A DNA stretch of 64,000 bases from Albula goreensis (GCA_022829145.1 CM040743.1:10992146-11056145), one strand, 5' to 3'. Shown: positions 42,283 through 56,691, counted from the first letter of the stretch. Program-made: numbers and translations. Notes: generated by a model from the letters alone, not told the origin.

Positions 42283-45189
42283 GCATCTTTACAAACATTC
42301 AGACATAACCCACAATCCCAATAAAAGAATAACCAAATGACTGGTAACATTATGAATGAATTGGCTTGTATTTCTCACAGCTTGTGGGAAACAGGAGCTC
42401 TGTTTCCACAGCTCCATGACTGCAGTGAGAGCACAGACTGTTCTCTCTGAGCTGCCAGGTATGACTGTATATGCCCTTCTCAGTAGCCAGGCTGTGCTCT
42501 CAGAATCTGTACATTCTCAAGGTTTTTTGATCAGTCACCCTGGTCAGAAAATCTGTTACGATGCGCTGTCTTTAAAGGTCATTTGTTGAATTTTGCTTTG
42601 TGATCGTGTTTGTGTTTCTAAATGGTTGAAGTACTTATGTCTGGATGTGTGGATTTTGTTTTTATTTATTGGATGGATTTGTCTGATTTAGCTTTGGTTC
42701 TGTTGTCCTGAGGTAGTAGTTTGTTAGTGAGCTGAGGCTCAGGACCTCATTGGATGAGAGGACTGTCTGTTTAATCAGCTCTGGTACTGCAATAATTTTT
42801 AAATGCGTAGGAATCACTGTTTTTTAGATGGTTTCAAAATGTAACTAATCTCTTGAAAATATACATTATTCTCTTGAATTTCTAAGTATTATATCAATCA
42901 CTGTTATATTGGTTATTAGACAAATTCTTGCATGAATCTGTTGTTTGCTTTTTTATTCTGTACACGTAAGACTTACAGGACCCTGTGTGCCGGGTCTCAC
43001 TGATGGATGTTTGTCCCAAATGGTGAAACCTGCTTCAGTAAGGAGTAATGTATCTCCATCAGACCTAACTTCCATAAAGGACAATTGGTTTAATGGTTGA
43101 CTCAATTAGTTTCACCCAAATTTTTATTGGGTAATTTGTCTCTGTATGGCATGCTTTCAATCTCAGTTCATTCTCTGTGAAGTTAGAGTTTCTGGAGATT
43201 TTTATTTTTATTAAACGAAGGGACTATAATGAGTGCAGCAGCCAGTTTCCCTCGTGTATACTTCTCTTTACACTTCCTTGTGAAAGAACCCCAAACCCTC
43301 ATCAGATACTGTATTCAGTTTCATCATCAGTTAAAGTCATTTTTTCAATTTATTCGCCCTTGTGGTTCTACATGCAATGGCACCACGGCCACCCAGTTAG
43401 TATCACTGTCCCCCCACTAGTTTTTAACTAGCCTTTATACCACAACAGCATAACAGACTTCCTGAAATTCAGTTATGGCTTTAGGTTTTGGTGTGCCACC
43501 CCAAGATTTTCAGTGGCCCCATCTGGCCTATGAAAACTTCCTGGGGGCACCTCTGTCTACATGAAGGACATTCCACATTCAGCTGTCTGATTAACTTTCT
43601 TAGTTCAACTGAAAACTAGTTCTATATGTTTTTGCTATTGTTATTACTGCTGTAATGACAATAAAAATGCAGAAAAATGCTACAGATTGCAGTTTCATCT
43701 TGAGCCTTTCTAAATCACCAGTTAACTTGAGGACATTAACCATGGCAACAGATCCAGAGCCTCAAACTCCTTTTATTTTCATTAAATCACAACACTGTAA
43801 CATGTAAAGGATTACACATAATGCATTTTTGATACTTGAAATGAAACCTCTCAAATTTCCCAGAGGAGAGGATGCCAAGGGGGCTTATGGATCATGGAGC
43901 ATGGCATAATAATGATTGCTTATAATGCTTGAATATGAATAATAAACAAACACCCTGAAGAACCAAGCGTGATAGTTTCTGTTCATAGAAACCACACTGA
44001 TGAAAGGGTACAGCGTTTTTTGGAAGTTTGACCAAGGTATCCGTATAAACTTTATGTGTATTTCATAAATACATCTTACAGTCATTTCCATGGCATGTAT
44101 CTCTGTCTTCCTATCTAATGCCATAGGATAAACTGATGAGTCAGTAGAAACAAGCTTCTCCATTTACACACCAACTAAAAACTGTAACTCACCAAATCCT
44201 CTTTAAATATGGCCCAAGGTGACATAAAAAAAAAAAAAATCTTACCATGCTTTGAATTCAGTTGGCTCCCAAGAATAATTGTCTCTGCTTGCTGGATTAC
44301 AAAGTGCAGATAAACTTTTAAAAGTTTTTTTTTTTCTTTTTAGGCTTAGTGTCAGACCAAAGCTATAGACTTTGACAAAGCAGTAGTGTGGCATCCTCAT
44401 TCACCCCAATACGATATGATGAGAAGTGTGGGATGGTCTGTGAACTGACGGATGACCACAGCCAGTGCCAACTTCCATCATGTGCGACTGCTGTGTGATT
44501 GTACTCAGTGGAACTGTGCAGCCACGCTTCCCTCTCGGTGCCCTTGAACTACACTGTTTCCTTGAATCTAAATGACATACAGGCCATCAGAGCTGCTGAC
44601 AGTCTGCAATTAGCCACTCTACTTCTCTCTAAATGGGCACAGAGCCACCAAACTTCATTTGGAAAAGTTCTTCTTTGGCACAGAATCGGTGGCCTTCTGG
44701 TCTGTTGATGCTAAGGTCATAATCCACTGTGCTGTATGAAGTGTGGAGCTAGTTTGATTGATATTTTATCTTTACAAAGGTACAATAAAAATGTTCACCA
44801 TCACTACTAACAACAGTACTCATGCCAGTGTTAAGAGTCCCTTTAAGATAATTTATGACTACTGTTGTTGTTTTATGGTCATGTTAAGCTTCAAATTTAA
44901 AACTATAGTTCAGAAAAAGGCATTTAGACAATAGTTGCATCCAGATTTTTTTTGTTTGCAGACATGCAGGCAAACATTTGCTGCCTGCATCACCTTGAAA
45001 CAGAAACAACATAACTGCAAGCATCTAGTGACAATGATATCACAAATGAAAAAACATTCAAGTTCTTGTCATATTAATGCTTGCATTTTTTGTCTTGGTA
45101 GACACAGTTTTCAAATATGTCTCCAGACATATTTTGTCTAATACTTTTGTGTACGGACAGTCAGGTAAATATAAGGAATGCTGGATCAG

Positions 45190-46020
45190 ATTAGATCATG
45201 GCACCTTTCTGCCAAACCACATGGACTGTCAGACATACAGCCATCATATCAGTCCTCAGTCAATATGACTCTGTCCTTTCCATCTTGGATGAGATGGCAG
45301 AAAGTAATTGTCTTACAGCTGCCACTGCTAATGGCCTGGAGCAACAGTTCAAGCAAAGCAAAACTGCATTGGGTCTTGTGTTGGCAGGAGCTGTCCTTGG
45401 AGAGCTGGAATGCCTGAACACATCTCTCCAAAGAAGAACACAAACCATCTCTGGCATGCAGGCTGCTGTTGGCTGTGTCCAGTCCACTCTCAAAGGGAAA
45501 AGAGAAGACCTACCAAAGCCTTCTTTAAAGGGCAAGAAACATTGTCTGTGGTGATGCCACACTACAGAAAACCGAGCAAATGCTACACTGCACCAAGAAG
45601 ACTGCACACCAACAACTCCAGAGGATCACAACAGTGTGATCGTCTGACCGTAGAGAAACTTGAGAATATACTGCTAACTGGGGGATAGATTCAACAACAG
45701 AATAATATCCAGAGATCAGTATCCAGTCTCCAGCCACTCAGCAGCCCATGTTTTTATTAAACTACATGTCCAGTCCAAGTGAATAGGCTGCAGATATTCT
45801 GAGAGAATTGCCAGCAGAAATTCATGGCTTATTCATTGAAGTTGAAACTCAGGCTGCTTTTGCAACCACTTCTGCTGCTCCAGCGTCTGAGACAGAGAGA
45901 AACTTCAGTGTTCTCATAAGATTAAAACATGTTTTTGCTCAACAATTACACAAAACTGACTGAACCATGTTGCCACCTGTCCATTCCTCAAAAATAAGTT
46001 GGATCTTATTGACAGGAAAA
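45190..46020 (+). pseudogene. Degraded hAT-type (ZMYM1-like) transposase, C-terminal half
   Basis: Three pieces in order but in different frames. First, about 45198-45554 carries a TTWTVRHTAIISVLSQYD segment and a helical region, like the TRWTVRxxAxxxVLxxY block of ZMYM1-like hAT proteins. Second, near 45560-45630 is HYRKPSKCYTAPRRL, matching the RRRxxPxRxD region. Third, 45838-46019 carries the hAT C-terminal dimerisation block (ASETERNFSVLIRLKHVF, normally ATNATSERSFSALRRLK), ending in LNHVATCPFLKNKLDLID after one more frameshift. At least two frameshifts and a stop show it is dead. The N-terminal half was not recognised. Confidence 0.7.
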
Positions 46021-46370
46021 CAATATGTCAGAAATTTGTAGCTGTACTGGATGGGTGAAAACAGGTATTTGGTGCTTTTCAGTGATTCATATATGTTAGG
46101 ATTCCAAATGACAAGGGGAAACCATTTTGAAGATTTATGTTTTTAAATAAATTCATCAATTTGAATTTGGTACCATTGTTACCTGGGTTTGTACCACAAA
46201 TCTTGCAGAGCAGAATATCATAGTCAGGTTGCGCTGCAAAAACCACTCATGCACATGTGTGAGTACAATTCTGCAAGCAGCGCAGGGAATAGACAGATAT
46301 GATAGTGAAATGAGTCAGTTCTCACCATGTTCGTGACAAAGAAATGAGAGCATGTGTGACATTAAAGGAA

Positions 46371-46499
46371 GCGTACAGGCCTGAATGCGTGGTTCCAGCA
46401 GTGAGGCATTCTGGTGCTTCTGTAATGGTGCGGGGTGCATTTTCCTGGCATGGCTTTGGTAGACTCATCCCCTTCAAGGGCATGCCAGGAAAAGTCTGA
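46371..46499 (+). pseudogene. Fragment of a Tc1/mariner-like transposase
   Basis: The frame reads AYRPECVVPAVRHSGASVMV followed by RGAFSWHGFGRLIPFKG. This matches the Tc1 segment usually written CVxPTVKHGGGSVMVWGCFS, which precedes the last catalytic Asp-rich block. It ends in a stop, and no DDE triad can be assembled. It lies about 350 bp after the hAT relic and is a separate insertion. Confidence 0.6.
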
Positions 46500-49410
46500 T
46501 CACAATAGTGCATTATTCAAATGTAGACTCACATCCATGTTACTTCAGCGATTCTGTAGGAGCTCATAATTCAGGATGATAATGTTTTCTTAATATTTGT
46601 TTTTTTGAAACAGAAGTAGCTGCATTTTTCCCTTGATCTGTACTTGCATGAATCTTTCCAGTCCACATCATCAATGAGTATACTTGCACTGTGAAATTAC
46701 ACTGTAGCAATTCTTCTGTAATACTGAAGTCAGTTGATTCAATTCCTGTAGTATTATATCAGTCCTTGCTGCCCTCCATATTACATGCATTATTCTTCAG
46801 TTGTAATTATGCCACACACCTTCTGACTTTTATGACCATACCTGTTCTCATGTTTCTTCCAGGAAACTCTCATAATTTCTCCTGCCCTGACAGTTTATTA
46901 TTAAATTGATAAACTGATCAATGATAAACAGATCAATCGGTCTTGTACTTTTGTTTGACGTAAGTGAAGTTGCCAGATTGCTTAAAACATTGTCTCTACA
47001 CATTACACCAGCTCATGCCATCTGCTTAAATGCAACCTGGTAACCCAAAAGTAGCTGGCTTCATAGAAAAAAAATAGGTTCTGGCAGGAGTCGTGAGCTT
47101 GCTGCTGCCACCTGTCAGCTGAATGCTAACTAGCTACCATTGACGTGTCAGAATGTTAGAGGATTCAACGCCAGAGCAAGAACCACAGTATGGTTGCAAA
47201 TTTCTGCCAAGCTGGGTTGAAGACTTTCCATTTCTGTCTGCAAGCCATATACTTAAACATACTGCCTTTTGCAAGACTTAGAGGACAGACTACAGCATTG
47301 GGCTCATGAGCAAAAAATGATGTGGGACAACACGTTAACTTACAGGCTTAAGGCTTAAGCATGCCATAGATTCACAAAAAGGTTCACCTGCCATCACAAC
47401 TTAATGACAGGGCAGACAGGCGCATGAAACATGCTTGTGGCTAAAGTGAATATAGCAATGCTTGCTGCAAAACACATCCCCTTCTCATTTAGTGACAAGT
47501 GTAGCAGCAATGTTCCCAGTTTCAGCTATTGTCCAAAAATACTCTTTGGGGAGAACAAAAATAACACAATTTCTCAACAGCAAAGGAAACTAGCTTGCTA
47601 ACCCTAGCTTGTGGTGTCTTGTATAGAGTTATCTTTGAGTTTAAGTAAATTTGCTTTCTGTTAGATAGAGACACTAGGGAGTAGAAAAGCTGTACTTATC
47701 ACATGCTTACCAACAGGTCATTCTTGATGAAAGATTTGCCATTCCAGGCCATTCAGACTACTGTGTGATGAGTTCAACAACATCTAGCAAAACAAAGAAC
47801 TTTTAATACTGACGAGAGTGTATGATGACAGTAGGCTTGAGGTGGTCACCACATTCATTGACATGCCAATCCACAGTGTTGGCAATGCTTAAAATGCTGT
47901 CAACAACTTTGACATGAGGACGCTTACATTTCACAAGTATGACAGTGACAAATACAATACTTGGATACCATGACTCACAGAAATTGAATCTGTGAATGCT
48001 GTCTATGACAAAAGGTGTATTTTTTGATGATGACAGGAAAAGAGGAGTTCAAAGGGATAATCACATAACCTTCAACTCAGACAGCTGGATTGTGATGAAT
48101 GAAAAGAATGATTCAGTCATCAGCAAAGCAAGCCTCATGCACGTGACGTGTGTTGCATTTGCCATCTCAATCAACTGGCCGCTGGTTGAGGCATCAAGGC
48201 CATAAAGCTCAGAGTCAAGGACCTTCCTGGTAAAGTAAGGCACGTGGCAGGCCACGTTAATGATTCAGAGTTGTGATTCTACTTCCTGTTTCTGTCACCT
48301 CCTGTATTGAAAACACTGCCTTCCAGGCGGGTAGGATAAATGGTTGGGTTGAGTCAGGATTGTTACACATTAAAAGTGGAAATATCTATCGTTCTATAAT
48401 TATTTGACCAATTATTGATCAACTGAGAGAGTAATGATCCACAGGCTTTACAGTGACATGTCCAAGCAATACGTGGGTTTCTTTGTTCAGCAGGATCCGT
48501 TGCAGATATTCCTCTCAGAGAGGTGTCCCGGGGACAAGGACAGCAGTTGCCAAAGAGTATTTCTTAATTTGGGCACAGCAGCATTCCAAAGAAATGTGAA
48601 GCTTCCCTCCTTGACAGTTATAAGAATATTTTAGAGTTCTGGTTGCACAGTTTTAATAATTCCTGGCTTATGCTTCCCTTGTCTATCCTAAAAGCCCCTG
48701 GCTAATAAATTGTGTCATTCTGTGATATTGTAATTATTTCTGTCTGGACAGTGAGAGCTTTGTAAGACTTCGTCATTGGGAAGATGTTGAAGTCCATTCC
48801 CTTAGACTCACAGCTACTTAAGGACTTGAAGGTGCTGGTTCCGGCATCTCACCCTGACATCTCTCCTGAAACAGACTTGTCTTGCTGTTTTGTGATGCAT
48901 TCACTCATCATAGTATCATTTTGTGAGTAAGCACCCACGCATCATAAATATATCGTAAGGAGAAAGAGAGTAACTCTTATGAGTTGGAAATTTGTACACA
49001 GTGACAAGGCTAGAGCATGTTTCCTCAGCTGAGACTTTATGCAGGCTAAGGAAGGAGCCTTACAAGGCCTCCCACAGGATGAAGAAAAAGGGTAGAGAGA
49101 GTGGACAGATTCTAGGGCCTTCTACTGAAAGATGAGAGGATGAAGGCAGCTGGCAACTCTTATGAAGGCAATGCTCTGCATTCCACACAGCAGTGTGTCC
49201 TCAGAGAGAACCTTCTGCATGGTAAAAAACGTCACTGAAATAGAATGAGCATGAGCAGCACCACTCTCTGTTCTCTTTTGTCCTGCAAGATCAACTATAG
49301 CAGCCCAGGCTTCAAATACACTCCATCTAATAGAGTACTGACAGCTGCCAAGTCTGCCAGAGATAATTACAAGTCATTGGGTGCAAAGAACTAGCAGGAA
49401 TAAGACCACT

Positions 49411-49500
49411 ACACACACACACACACACGCAAGCACACACACAAACTCACACTCAAAAATACGCATGCATTCATGCACGCACCCACACGTACACACACAC
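49411..49500. repeat. Interrupted CA microsatellite
   Basis: CA run at 49411-49428, then interrupted CACA blocks to about 49500. Frames through it are artefacts of the repeat. Confidence 0.9.
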
Positions 49501-49874
49501 CACCAGCCCAGAGTGATCTCCCATATTTTAATATGTAAATGTTGGCAGGTAATACAGACATCTTACTCTGCCATTTCCCGGCTCTAACTCCTGCAGCTGT
49601 CTCCACTGCACAGGCCTTCACCTTGCTGGGGTAGCTATAATGAACACGTCTCAGCCCTGTGTTTGGGTGTGTGTGCACATGCACCTGCACCATTGTGTGT
49701 CACTGCTCCCGATGAAGACTTATTGCTTAAAACGCATTTGACACACCACTACAGGCACCTCATTAGACTTCAGAAGCATGTTTCAATGTTCAAGTATACT
49801 GCGCCATGTCTGCTTTAATGGAGAACAAGCACTGCAGTTTGTGAGGGTCCACCTAATGGCAACTCCAACTAGCC

Positions 49875-49906
49875 GCTTTTGGATTGTAACACTACAATCC
49901 AAAAGC
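49875..49906. repeat. Perfect 14-bp inverted repeat with 4-nt loop
   Basis: GCTTTTGGATTGTA at 49875-49888, loop ACAC, and the exact reverse complement TACAATCCAAAAGC at 49893-49906. It is the longest perfect foldback noticed in the window. It does not extend beyond the stem and has no recognisable element ends. Confidence 0.9.
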
Positions 49907-52339
49907 CAGCATCATCCCCATGAGTGAATATTTGTGAATATTTTTAACTTGAATTATTTGAGAAAAAATGACTGAATGAAATGAATGACTTGAAATTAAT
50001 TTTCTCTGACCTGCTAATGTTACAATACTTGATTGATATAATGCCAGTGTTATTTAAAAGGTAAAGTCAATACTTTTTCAATAATGAATCAAGTGAGGAG
50101 AAATTAATCAAAATTTCTATTCTACTTAATTCAAGCTGAAAGCCAGGATCTTTTGACCTGATACTATGCATTTGTGAAAGGATAAATGAATTTTTTTGAT
50201 GTTATCAATGCCTTCTGTTTACCAATGTCTACAAAATGGTCTTGCATTGATCAGTGAGACACATTAGGGCTGAGTACCGGGGATCGCAAAATAGATACAC
50301 ATTCTAATGCACATTGATCTCATTTTGCCATTACACAAAGCAAGCTTCCATGTAGCTGAGCATAATTAGAAGTTGCATTGGAACATGCTTCTTAGGCGTT
50401 TCCTTATATTTGTTATTATTCCTCTAGAAATTTAGCCTTGAGTCCCTTGTATGAACCTTATATAACAATATCCATTTCTCTATAATCAATTATAGATTAA
50501 ATAGCAATGCCCAGCATGTAATGAACTACAATGCAGCTGTGTTCTGGGAAGGATTAATATATTATTATTATATGAGCAAGTTTTCTTTACTTGCAGTGGA
50601 CTGGATACCTGTTCAGGGTGTCTCCCTGAATTTTTCCTATGTATACTGGGATATTGATCGATTGATTGACAAGCAAAATCATAAAAGAGTCTTTCATGAT
50701 GAAAGTGCAGATAAATAGTTGTTGGCTGAAAATCTATTTGTGGGAAATAAAGAAATTTAACCTACATTTTGAATAATTTAAATAAATCATAAAAGCATGT
50801 AACCGTATGTTCTTAAGTGCAAACATGATGCAATGGTTTCAGAGGACCTGCATCCTCTTTGTCTTCCTCCTCCTCATGTTGCCAGATAACGTAGGCTTCA
50901 GTCATGCAAGAAGGTAATCTACGGTTTTCAAACAGAATTAGAAGTTCTTGCTGGAATGGATCAATTACCACACTGTTAGTTACAGTATCTTTGCCTGTCA
51001 CTCAACTCTCAGCTCAAAGTGAGATACAACATGACATTACAACACTTTTAACAACGTTATTTTAAAGAGTTAAATTAACCACATTATATTAAAGTGTTTC
51101 ATTACATATTCTGCTTTTCTACTACTATGATATATCACATCCTATTATAATTGCTATTCTTAAACTTCTATGAGTTGCAATATGTTTAAGACTGACCTCA
51201 TTCTGTTAAGAGCAGTGGTTAAGCTTCACTTCAGTTTTTCATCTTTGTGTAGATCCCCATGTGTATCATGAAAAAAAATCTGAATGGACTTGCAACATTC
51301 CCTTTCCTTAGAGCAGGCATAGGGAGATATAGAGACACTCTTGGAACGTCATCATAATTTTATGGCTTAGCTCTGGCAACAAGACGAGGATGCCCTGCGG
51401 CCATCATTTGAATCATTGTTTCACATTGAGATCCAGGAGACAACAACCTTCTGTAATAACTGATAGCCACAGCACACTGCCAATATCTTCATTTGAGGGA
51501 CTTATAGCTCAACAAACAAATGAGGCCTTGCTCTTTGATGTTCACACATGGAGTGCTGAAGGAGGAGCTGACTCATTTACAGTGTACTCCCCATGCCTTC
51601 CTGCTCTTGTCAGCTTCTAGGAATACCTCTGCTCGCTGTCTAGCTGTTTTACATGTGGCGATGATCTAAACCTGGCTCACTGCCGTGAACTTCCAGAAAA
51701 AAGTTCTTGTCCTGCTTGATGTTTTTTTTTCCTGTTCACAATATATATCATTTCTCTTCTTTTATATTTCCATATCACAGGGAGCCGTTCAGTGACAGAT
51801 GGTTATGTAGGTAATTCTAGAGAGTCATGTTTGACCGATTGCCTGAACACTTCAGTTGTGAAGCACTGACCCTTTATTGGTCAGTGATATGCAAAAAAAG
51901 ATGACTGCCAACTACATGGTGACAAAGCCATGGCACATACTGCATCAAATCAGCACCAACCAAGGCGTGGAACTGACATCTTCAAGGGCAGTGCACCCTG
52001 GGGGTTCCCTAAACACAGTACCCTTCATTGTCAAGCCATTACTCAACTCCAGTCCTCCAGTCATATTGTCAGGCAATGTAACTATACATTATTGGCATTG
52101 ACTAATGAATGCTCAGCGAAGGGGAGTAGTGGGTTCGAATCCCTGGGGTTCCACAGTTGAATGATAATATATAATGTTAATAACATGTTTAAAAGGATAA
52201 TAGATTAACTGCTGGGACATCAGAATTCATATATGAAAATTGGGCTGCGTATCCTAGATAAGTGTTTCTCCCAGCAGGTAAGTCATGAGATGAGAATTGT
52301 ATCCTAACATTAGAAGTTGGGGGCACAGTGAGATTATCT

Positions 52340-52400
52340 AAATTAGTGTTTCTTAATCCTGCCCCTGGTGAATGACTCTGTGTGCTGCTTTTAATTCCAG
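52340..52400 (+). repeat. Possible interspersed repeat remnant
   Basis: TTAGTGTTTCTTAATCCTGC followed by CCCTGGTGAATGAC resembles the GTTTCTCAATCCTGGTCCTGG phrase of a dispersed fish repeat. It is short and diverged. Confidence 0.35.
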
Positions 52401-53401
52401 ATTAGCTTCATTCATTAAGTTTTTAATTGAATACTAATCATGACTTGATGACACCTAACTGTTAAAAGTGACATAAATGTGTTGTTTACAGTATTTATGC
52501 TGCAAAAAGGAGATTTTTTTCTTCAGTGACCTTTTCTCATAGTACTTCCTTGAATAGATTTTAACACATTTTCAAAAGGTAGTAAACACACCTTTGACTG
52601 AACACATCAACATGAACTACAACTGCTGATGAATATGAGTCAGATCAATGTTCAGTTAACGACTTTTTGTGTTTTTAAGAGTTAAAACATACAGGCTCAA
52701 GGAATTGTGGAGAAATGACACAACCAACAGTGTGTTTTACGTTTAGTAGTTTTGTATATTAACATATTCAGATACATTGTGTTCATCTTGAAAAAATAGT
52801 CACTTCAAGCCATTTATAATCTGTTTAAAAAAAAAATAGTGAGGTAGTTTGCAGAAAAAGGTTTCTATTTTCATCCATGTCTTAGGTGTGATATAACATT
52901 ATATACAGGAATGAAATATCAACATATAATTTTTGTACTGCCACAACTGTGCAGTCAAGGAATAAAATGTTGTGTAAGAGACAAAGCACTAACATTTGCG
53001 AAAATTTCTGAGCAAAGTTCAGGACAACCCTTAGGCACACAAACTCATACACAATGACACATACCAGAGGTGGGAGCATTGATATAAATAAATAAATAAT
53101 TGTTGAAAGACTCAGACATTTTTGCCTCAGGAATTACCTAACCTTGACAAAAACGTGAAGTTTCCTTTGAAATTCAGGGCCCGATTACTGATTACTGAAC
53201 AGTGGGAAGGCTGGAGAAAGCAGCAGCACAATGGTGCCTGAATAGAAGGAGGAGATGTGTGTAATCTTCTTCTCTGGGGACACTCAAAGACCTGCTATCT
53301 TTCAGTGTGAGACCTGCACTCACTGCCAGTTCACATAGCTGTGGCAGACCTACATATCCATGCACTTACCTACATATAAATGGATACTCTCAAATGCATA
53401 T

Positions 53402-53403
<2 letters not shown>

Positions 53404-53484
<81 letters not shown>
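53404..53484. repeat. Long CA microsatellite
   Basis: About forty uninterrupted CA units, followed by looser CA-rich sequence to about 53600. The Thr-His and Val-Cys frames across it are artefacts. Confidence 0.98.
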
Positions 53485-53486
<2 letters not shown>

Positions 53487-54339
53487 AATATGCAAAATAA
53501 CACATAAACAAATGGTTGCATGCACATACACATGCACACACTTAAACACATATAAAAGCATAATCACATGCTTGCCCACACACACATATGCTAGGCCTCT
53601 GCATGCACACTGATGCACTCATACCCACGTGCAAACACGCAGGCATGTGAGCAGTTACTGCTGTTTTTTTTGTGCGGCTGAGGGTCTCCTCTAACGGCTC
53701 GCCTGTGACGCTGGTATGAGAGGGATGTGAAAAGGGATTGTTAGGCTATGAGCCATCTGTGGATGATGTATGCCTCTACTGCACTTCATGTACCGATGCA
53801 AATGAAGGACTGCTCTGCCATCTGACGTATTCTCCAAACCTTTTCAACGCGATTGAAGCACTTTACGTCATAAACCATTGCCTGTAATCTTTATTTTTTA
53901 AATGGCTCATTTTATAACACATGAACGTACCTTTTTCAAAAGAGGTAGACATGTACAGCCAGAATCTGCTGTCAATACACCACAGGTAGTTTTCAGCACA
54001 CAAGCAAGCTGTGCCACATTTTTAATAAAGTTGTCCAATTTCTGCATATGCACTTCCTCTCTTATTCACAAAAACACACAAAGCTTATCTGTGACCTTCT
54101 TGTATAAAAAATATGAAGTTATGCTGCCAGAAAAAAATATTCAATTCACTGCAGAAAACAGGTTTGCAATTCTCCAGAGGAACACTTCCTCTGGACAAAA
54201 TGAGTAGATATGCCTTTTTCAGAAAACTACCGCTGTTGCATTTTCAGTGTTGTTTGTTAGTTATTTATGGTTTCATTTTGTTGTTGTATGTTGAAAAAAT
54301 ATGTTTCATTTCATCTGGCACTGCACATGCATTTTGCAG

Positions 54340-54760
54340 CAGTTGAGGTGGATCTTTGAGGTAGGCGCCCCAGACAGCCCACTGAAATGAAATCTGAAGA
54401 GACACCTCACCTACTGGCACGTTTGAAAAGGCTTGATAGGGATTTTCCATGAAGCCTTTTCACTCCCTGAAACCTTGAGCAAGTGGACAGACAGAGAGTT
54501 GAATCATGCAATAACAGCCTGCTTTTCTGATTATGGTGCTGCGCCAACTTCAACACATTTTTAGAAGGTCCCATTTGGCTTACCTTTTCTGGTTTCGAGA
54601 ACTCCTCTAAATACTGAAAGCAATGCCTACCAGACATTTCGATTTAAAACGGGTCTCGGGAAATAACTCTCTTGTGGTTTCAGATGAAAGCCACGGCTGA
54701 GCCTGACTGCTCAGTGTGCAGGCTAATGCTTGTAGCCACTGGGGTAATAAGCATGGGAGC
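54340..54760. promoter_or_regulatory. Candidate conserved noncoding block
   Basis: Non-repetitive sequence of balanced composition, in contrast to its AT-rich surroundings, without a plausible coding frame or splice pair. It has the texture of a conserved intronic element; this is inference only. Confidence 0.2.
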
Positions 54761-56691
54761 TGGGCCTGTAATATTTTTTTCAGGACCACCTCATTGCTCA
54801 TGGCAAATATTCAACCTCATGCTACAACAAACCCTTCAAAAATTACAGCCTGGTTGTTTTATGGACATGGGATGCATCGTTCATTGTGTCAGTTAACTTC
54901 TTTCCTAGCTGCAGCTAAGAAACACAATGAATACTAATGAGCTGGATACAAGAAAACTGTGTCTGTCTTACCTGTAGAAAACATGACTGGTGTTTCTTTA
55001 TTCAGCAGTTTACTGTACATAAATCTGCATTGTCCATGATTATTTTATACAGTTTTTAAATTCAATCACTTAAGGATCAAAAAAACAAGATAATGATTAA
55101 AATAATACTATTTTTAATTTAGAATTTATTTTCTAAGTAACATTTTGATCATTTTATAGTGTGGACAATTAGCCCTCCTTTTCTGCTTATGTGCCTCTGT
55201 TGATTCCTGTATCCCAGAACATAATTACGTTCCCCTCTGCCACATACTGACTGGACAGCAGGATTCCCTTGGACTGGATTCTCCCAGCATTGACACAGTG
55301 CAACATGACGATATACTGCACATCACCACTGATTTTTATGATGACAAGAAGTAGTATTTACAGACAAAGCCCAAGGCACAGAAAGTGTTGGGAAATTCTT
55401 TTGGTTCAGTGCAACCTGCAACACAGTACAGTCATGCAGGTGCACCTAATTTGTCACAAAGAGATGGTCATTACAGCATCACTGTTTTCAAAGGTTGCCC
55501 GGTCCCATCAGTTACACCTCCTACCTTTCAGCTACTGTTATTATTCTAAGTATAAGTCCTGGATCCCTCACATCTAGCAGGGATGGTGTTTCACTTGTCT
55601 TGTTCTTTGAAATGTACCCTGAAGCATTTGTTTGTTGTGGGTCTGTCACGTGGTGTTATCTCAGCACTGTCTGTGTGACAGAGATCCTCCACAGCCCTTC
55701 ACTTCTGCCTGGCTCCTCTGCCCAGGCCTCTTATCTGCCTCCTAGAAACTGTGACAGCTCCTGATGGCCTGCCACCTCTGCTTTGGGGTTGCTCATTCCT
55801 AAGTTCCTTGATGGCTGTGCAGCTCCTAATAAATGCTCTGACCTTCCAAGCCAGCTGAGCATATCAGCACTCTACTTACCTTCTGCCTAACCTCTGTGCT
55901 ACCCTCCTTCTCAGGGATGAACTGGAACTGAGACCTGGCACTGGCATTCTTCTGCACTGTCTCAAGTCCAGACAGCAAGCTGTCTCCTGAACTGCATTCA
56001 GCAACGTTTTCAGCTAATTATACACCTTCAGTGGAATACTGTTAGGCAGCTCTTCTGGCTCTTACATGACAAGTCTACCTGGTTGAATGACAAGCCTAGT
56101 TGGGCTGAATGCCATTCTTTACGTTGTTATGCATATGTATGTGGAGCTTTAATTAGTATGTGATTAAAATAGATGCATTGTAAATCCTCTTATTAGATTG
56201 CAACAAAGATGCAACAGACATGATTGCACTTGAGGTTGCATGCATACACAGAATAAAATAGGCCTGCTGCCTAATGACTAGTCTCATGAGTCTAGATGAA
56301 TGATGTTTCTCTCTTCACTGGTTTTGTGGGGAGATATTCATGTTAAAAATGTGCTTGATGGAAGTGCAACCAATCATAATCCTAAAGTGACTGAGATACA
56401 CCCATTGTTTTGAATTCTCATGCCTCTTTCTTGCTTTCAAGCACAGAGAAGTGTCTTCTTGGACAAGAAAATCGCTGGCGCGTTTGCCTGGCAGGTAGGG
56501 GAGGGCCATGTGCTCAGACAAAACAAGTATCCATTACATGCATTCAGTTTTTTGCAGATATGATTGTCATCCATCATTGGAAGATATTATCTGCCATTGG
56601 AGAGAGTGTTAAAGGGCACATCATGTAAACATTTCATTTATTTCATTTGTTAATTTAGCTGCTTGAAAGTGAAGAATGATATATGTCAAGT

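Noticed and set aside
43480-43560. Phrase TTTTGGTGTGCCACCCCAAG as a possible dispersed repeat
   Set aside because: It sounds familiar but no second copy in the window or defined family supports it.
52085-52155. tRNA-like B-box (GTGGGTTCGAATCCCTGG)
   Set aside because: No matching A-box, anticodon arm or acceptor stem could be folded; probably a chance match or a SINE remnant.
55580-56000. Pyrimidine-rich tract similar in texture to 62300-62640
   Set aside because: The likeness is compositional; no aligned words long enough to call it a shared repeat were found by eye.
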